This document shows, piece after piece, positions 59,710-64,000 of a stretch of DNA of 64,000 bases (positions within the stretch are counted from its first letter, which is position 1; each line of letters begins with the position of its first letter). Origin of the DNA: Lethocerus indicus (lineage: Eukaryota; Arthropoda; Insecta; Hemiptera; Belostomatidae); the NCBI GenBank assembly GCA_019843655.1, contig JACDQD010000005.1, forward strand, positions 1,701,575 through 1,765,574. The letters run 5' to 3'. The notes under the pieces are model-generated. The model was not told the DNA's origin and did not search any database. It was given only the letters and a program-made list of their open reading frames with translations. The translations under genes were made by a program, and so were the position numbers.

Positions 59710-60825
59710 GTGGATAAGAAAAATCTATTTTAAGGACGGTTTAAATGTAATACTAACGCGTTAAATAATGTTTATGCATCGCATTTACTCCCCCGAATTT
59801 TATTAGCTTTATGTAATATAACATCTCATCAGACTGACAGTACGGAATATTGATTGTATCAAAGTAGTACATTCGCCGGGTAAACTGTCTATTTGACATA
59901 AAACATTTTAGCCGATCTAAATTCACTGACTAATTGAAAGCAGAGTTTTAGGGTCGTTTGAATAAACTGTTGTTGGGCCTAGTAATTAGTTGGCGAAGTG
60001 GGACTGTGCGGGGCAGTTAAATTGCGGTATCGGGAAAGGCGAACGTGTCGCAGTTATATTATTGGGTAAACTGTGTAAAACAACCGAGAGCAGTTTGTCA
60101 ACTCCGATATATTGGATATTAATTGTCGTAGCCGGAGTCCCCGACCCCCCAACCAGCCCCCCCACGTTATTAGAATAACGCGGCGCTATTCGCATCCCCG
60201 TTAATAACCTGCTTACAATTGCTTATAATTACAGCGAAATGGTCGAAAATTAATGTTTTACATTTGCCCCATCCCCCCCCCCGCAACGGTCCCCAAACAG
60301 ATCGGCCGCTCAGAAGGAGGCCCATCGAAACTGCGATTTGAATTTCATAATGAACTAACTGTACTGTTAAATGTAAATGGAAACATCTCTGCCGATGTTC
60401 TGATTCCTATCAATTAGTGGTGGGTATTTTAGCGCAATACATTTGGACAATTGGCGTTCGTAAAACAAAAGTTTATTGCTGATTTATCTATGTGAAAAAT
60501 CACTTCTTTTTAAAATTTTTGAACTCGCGTCATATTTTATAGTCTAATCACCTGCACTTATGTTTCCTGCCCGATTTGCGTGCGTGAAGGTTTCGTGGAT
60601 GTCCACGCGAGATCGATCAGTCATTAAAGTATTAAACTGTGAATGCAAAGAAATTATACAACGAAAAAAATGATTGTTCCTATAGTGGAATATACTGCAT
60701 GTATAATACCTAAATTAAAATAAGAATATCAGGAAATACAAGATATCCTATCATCATTTACTTTTATGGCTTTAGATTTGTTACATTGGTATCCATGATA
60801 GCCTTATAATAGTATTATTAATAAG
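58941..60825. other. Intergenic, with an (AT)n run
   Basis: No gene recognised. An (AT)n microsatellite of about 23 units lies at 59,661-59,706. Confidence 0.4.
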
Positions 60826-60829
60826 TTAA

Positions 60830-61030
60830 CCCTCTATGGGCCGGTGTAACTTTCCGTTTTCACATTTCAATTTATCGATTTTACCAAATAATTATAGCTT
60901 TTTGTGAGAAAAGGGGATAAATCTTAATCCTATAACGTCAATTAAATCAATATCAATATCAATTTTTTTTCATTTGCATATATAGGTTTATAATTGTTGG
61001 ATTTAAAATAAAAATTCGGCCCATAGAGGG
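60830..61030 (-). mobile_element. TTAA MITE, complete, reverse orientation
   Basis: 201 bp, flanked by TTAA at 60826-60829 and 61031-61034, with both termini intact (CCCTCTATGGGCC and GGCCCATAGAGGG). Confidence 0.9.
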
Positions 61031-61034
61031 TTAA

Positions 61035-64000
61035 GTTGGCTATTATTATTAATAAATTTTAGTTCGGCAAAATCGCTGTATGTATAATTGGCAAATAGAA
61101 ATATTTTTCAAAACAACCAACAAGCGTTGGTTCATATTTCCGTGTATGTGCTAGAATTACATCGGAAAAAAATTAAAAGGGTGATCAAATATCTATTGTC
61201 TTAGTATGATTTGTTTCGCTGGAAACATTAAGAGTTTTTTTATATTATTATGTAGCGAAATAATTAATAATTGACTTTCAGATAGCTGTTAATGTATACA
61301 CTGTTAGAACAGAATGTCGGGAAATATATATTATCCGGCCGTTAATGTACATAGATGGAAGGCTGTATGGGTGGTTGCACATACCTCGGATATATGAAAG
61401 GATTTGCCGGCTACTGTACAGGTTCTGATAACTGAAGTTGAAGTTTAAGTCCGGCGTCGGTGCGCCTGCTCGTGAGATATAGAGCCAGCTACATTTTGCG
61501 GGACAAACTACCGGCAGTGCCCCCCGATTAGCTGGCTCCCTACCCCTCTGAATTATATTCAGCCGGGATTATACGACCAGCCACTGTTCCCACTCCCAGA
61601 GATTTTAATTCCCCTCGGCACGGGAAATAACAGCGAAGATAACTAGTTTAGAAACTTAAAGCTCGGTCAGTGTGATATGCCGCGCGTTATATTAGCATAC
61701 ACTTGGGAGCTAAACCGGTTCGGGAATAGCGTCGTCTGCAGTAGTCAGTAGTTTGAGATTTTTTCAAATGTAAATACCGAATATAATTGACAGTATCCTA
61801 AAAATAACTGAATGTTATTGACAATTTCGAGTTACGCGTTTTTGAGACTGAAGACATGCTTAAACCGTAGTTACGGAAAAAGATTAAATAAAAGGATAGA
61901 TTATTCGCATGTTGGTATAAAGTGCAAGTTTAAATAAATCAGTGGAAATTTAAAGGCTAATGAAGTTGGCATTTTTAAATAGATAAGATTTACGATTCAA
62001 CTCAATAGATATTTTTAATTGGTTTCATTAATTTTGTTTTTATTACTTACTTCATATTACTTCGAACCACTTTTCCTCAAGTTTTATTTACATTCCAATT
62101 TTCCAAACTTTTAAATTTTCCGATTTAAGATTTATTTAGTTAACTAACTTAAAACAAAGATTTGATTACCCCGGATCGAACGGACATTCTGTCAACATAT
62201 TAAGTTCATGAAATAGACATGTTACATGTGGGTCAGCTGTTTGTATCGATTATAATTTGTGCCACTTTAACCCTATAAACTCATCAAGCAGATAAGTTGA
62301 TAATGACAAGCATCGAGGATTCAATTTCGGTGAATTTCAAATAAACCACGTGGGGGATTTAGATTAATTGTTCAGATCAATGGCCGGTTTAGTATTTCAG
62401 TTTGATTCCGAGTTGAGCAACATTCCGGCTTTGTGTTGGTTAAATATAAGAGAAAATAAATAAAAAAAAACCCCGAGCAATAACGTCGAAAAAATGTATT
62501 TTAAGCGAGAACGACTAAAAGAGAAAAATGTAATACAAATTGAATTTATTGTCGGCCCGAGAGAAAGTCTGTGATGAGTTCCGGAATATATTTACGGAAG
62601 AATTTAAGTGGACCTTTTAAATTTTCAGGGTACTGAAAAACATCCTGTTTTTCTGAAATTCTGAATCTGAAATTTCTGTGCAAACGAAATGGTCCGCATG
62701 CGCCGTAGCTGTATGAAATATTCGGAACTGTAAAAACAGCTGTTGATTAAAATTGTACTATGCCTCTTAATTGTAACGACAAATTATAAAATACTATAAA
62801 ATACAATTGGTTACTATGGTATTAGTCAGAATATTGGATAAGATTAACCTCCGTTCGCATTACTTTGATGAGAACGATTGTACAGATATTCAAACTTTGC
62901 CGTTTAAATCTACATTTTTCAAAGGGTTATGAGGATTCCACGTGAGTCTATATAGAGCCCAAGGTATATTGTACATTTTCCTGTATTTTTTGTATTGTGT
63001 ACTTCCCTATCAACTGTAGTATAGTTCGGACCAAAGAAATCTCTAGCAATAGTGTAAAGTGGAGCTGTCGAATTCTATTCGTCACTCGACTATTCGATTC
63101 AAGAATATATGTGCAATATAATTATAATTTTACGACGTTTTACAGCTCTCATAGAGGTGTTTTTAAACCTTCGAATACTTACTGCTACCGGTACTGTGCG
63201 GCGTTACGGGAACAGTTTACCGATCACGTAAGGTCCCCAAGCTCTCGTGGCTCGGACCGAATTATTAAAGCGCCGTATGGAATTCTGAAGGTTTCGAGAA
63301 CGGTCTCCGAAAAATGACCCGTGTAAATAACACAGAACAGTCCCTGGGTGTACAATTATTGCATGCGTGACTTTGTCAACATATCCGACTGTCGGGGGGT
63401 CCCACTACCGTTATTAGGGCTCGGACTACAAAGTGTCCTCTCTACTCTGTTCCTTGACTTATATAATCGCTGAGACGCCGAACCAACAGTTTCATGTCCT
63501 TTTTCCTATTATTTTCTACTGGCCTATTATTTGCAGACATGCGAGCGCCGTTAAGTGTAATTCCGCCCCCCCAGACCAACTATCGGAACTAATATGTAAT
63601 TATTATGTTAGGAAATAGCTAAAGAATAGCCGGAGAAAAATATTAAAGCGCTCAGTATTCATCCAGTTTTCAGTGTACAGTTAGAAGTTTAATGAACTCG
63701 GTTTTCATCCTTTTGGCAATCCTTTTCTCGCTAAATATTTTTAAATGAGTGAAAATGTTTTTCATATTGTTTAATTGTATTTTTAATTTGGAATGCTCTC
63801 ATGTATTGGAGCATTGAGGAACATTAGTAGTATAATATTGATTCGACTCCTGGGACATACAAACGGATTCAAAGTGCAAGTTACTGAGTATAAAATACCA
63901 GAACTTCCAGAAGTTATCTTGGGATCGCGTAATACTGCGCTAACCTCGGTCAGCAGGGGTTGACCCCCTGCCATTCCGTAATTTCTCCTTAAGGTTATCC
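61035..64000. other. Intergenic to the right edge
   Basis: No gene recognised. A diverged GCTAAACCGGTTCGGG motif lies near 61,712-61,745 and belongs to the foldback/hammerhead-like family. The ORF at 62,997-63,317 has no family features. Confidence 0.4.

Overview
The window is nuclear DNA of an animal, almost certainly an insect. Genes have spliced exons with GT..AG introns, the genes are conserved metazoan families, and there are Jockey-type LINE fragments, TTAA-flanked MITEs and long AT microsatellites. Gene structure and CpG pattern suggest a hemimetabolous insect, possibly Hemiptera; this is inference. No prokaryotic features, rRNA, tRNA or CRISPR array were seen.

Positions 1-25,000 form a compact block of four conserved genes in two divergent pairs. 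A minus-strand ZCCHC14-like gene (RNA-binding SAM-domain family, start codon at 8,521, 3' part beyond the left edge) diverges from EMC4 (9,077-10,173, plus; ER membrane protein complex subunit). Next comes a minus-strand STMP1-like mitochondrial micropeptide gene (start at 12,609) with two alternative terminal coding exons. It diverges from an 11-exon TCAIM gene (13,335-23,484, plus; mitochondrial J-like protein with an HPD motif, 499 residues). The intergenic stretches 8,522-9,076 and 12,610-13,334 look like bidirectional promoters. They are CpG-containing, whereas the introns around them are CpG-poor, as expected for genes methylated in the germline. Three of the four genes act at organelle membranes or in mitochondria, but nothing in the sequence shows that they work together.

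Positions 26,000-64,000 hold no recognised protein-coding gene. The stretch is clearly richer in CG dinucleotides and contains repeats, a few splice-site-bounded candidate exons (27,922-28,020, 32,717-32,754 and one ending at 42,772), a 52-codon small ORF at 38,923-39,081, and GC-rich stretches that could be promoters or enhancers of a gene extending to the right.

Repeats are the other story. (1) A foldback element family has three copies flanked by 12-14 bp target duplications and carries a 37-nt motif laid out like a type I hammerhead ribozyme, with scattered diverged copies elsewhere. One copy sits on the 5' splice site of TCAIM exon 8. (2) A TTAA-flanked piggyBac-like MITE family has six copies. 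(3) There are four 5'-truncated Jockey-like LINE fragments, one with a nested TA-flanked MITE. (4) A roughly 480-bp direct duplication lies on either side of ZCCHC14 exon 3. Exon boundaries come from reading splice sites and frame by eye and may be off by one base in places.
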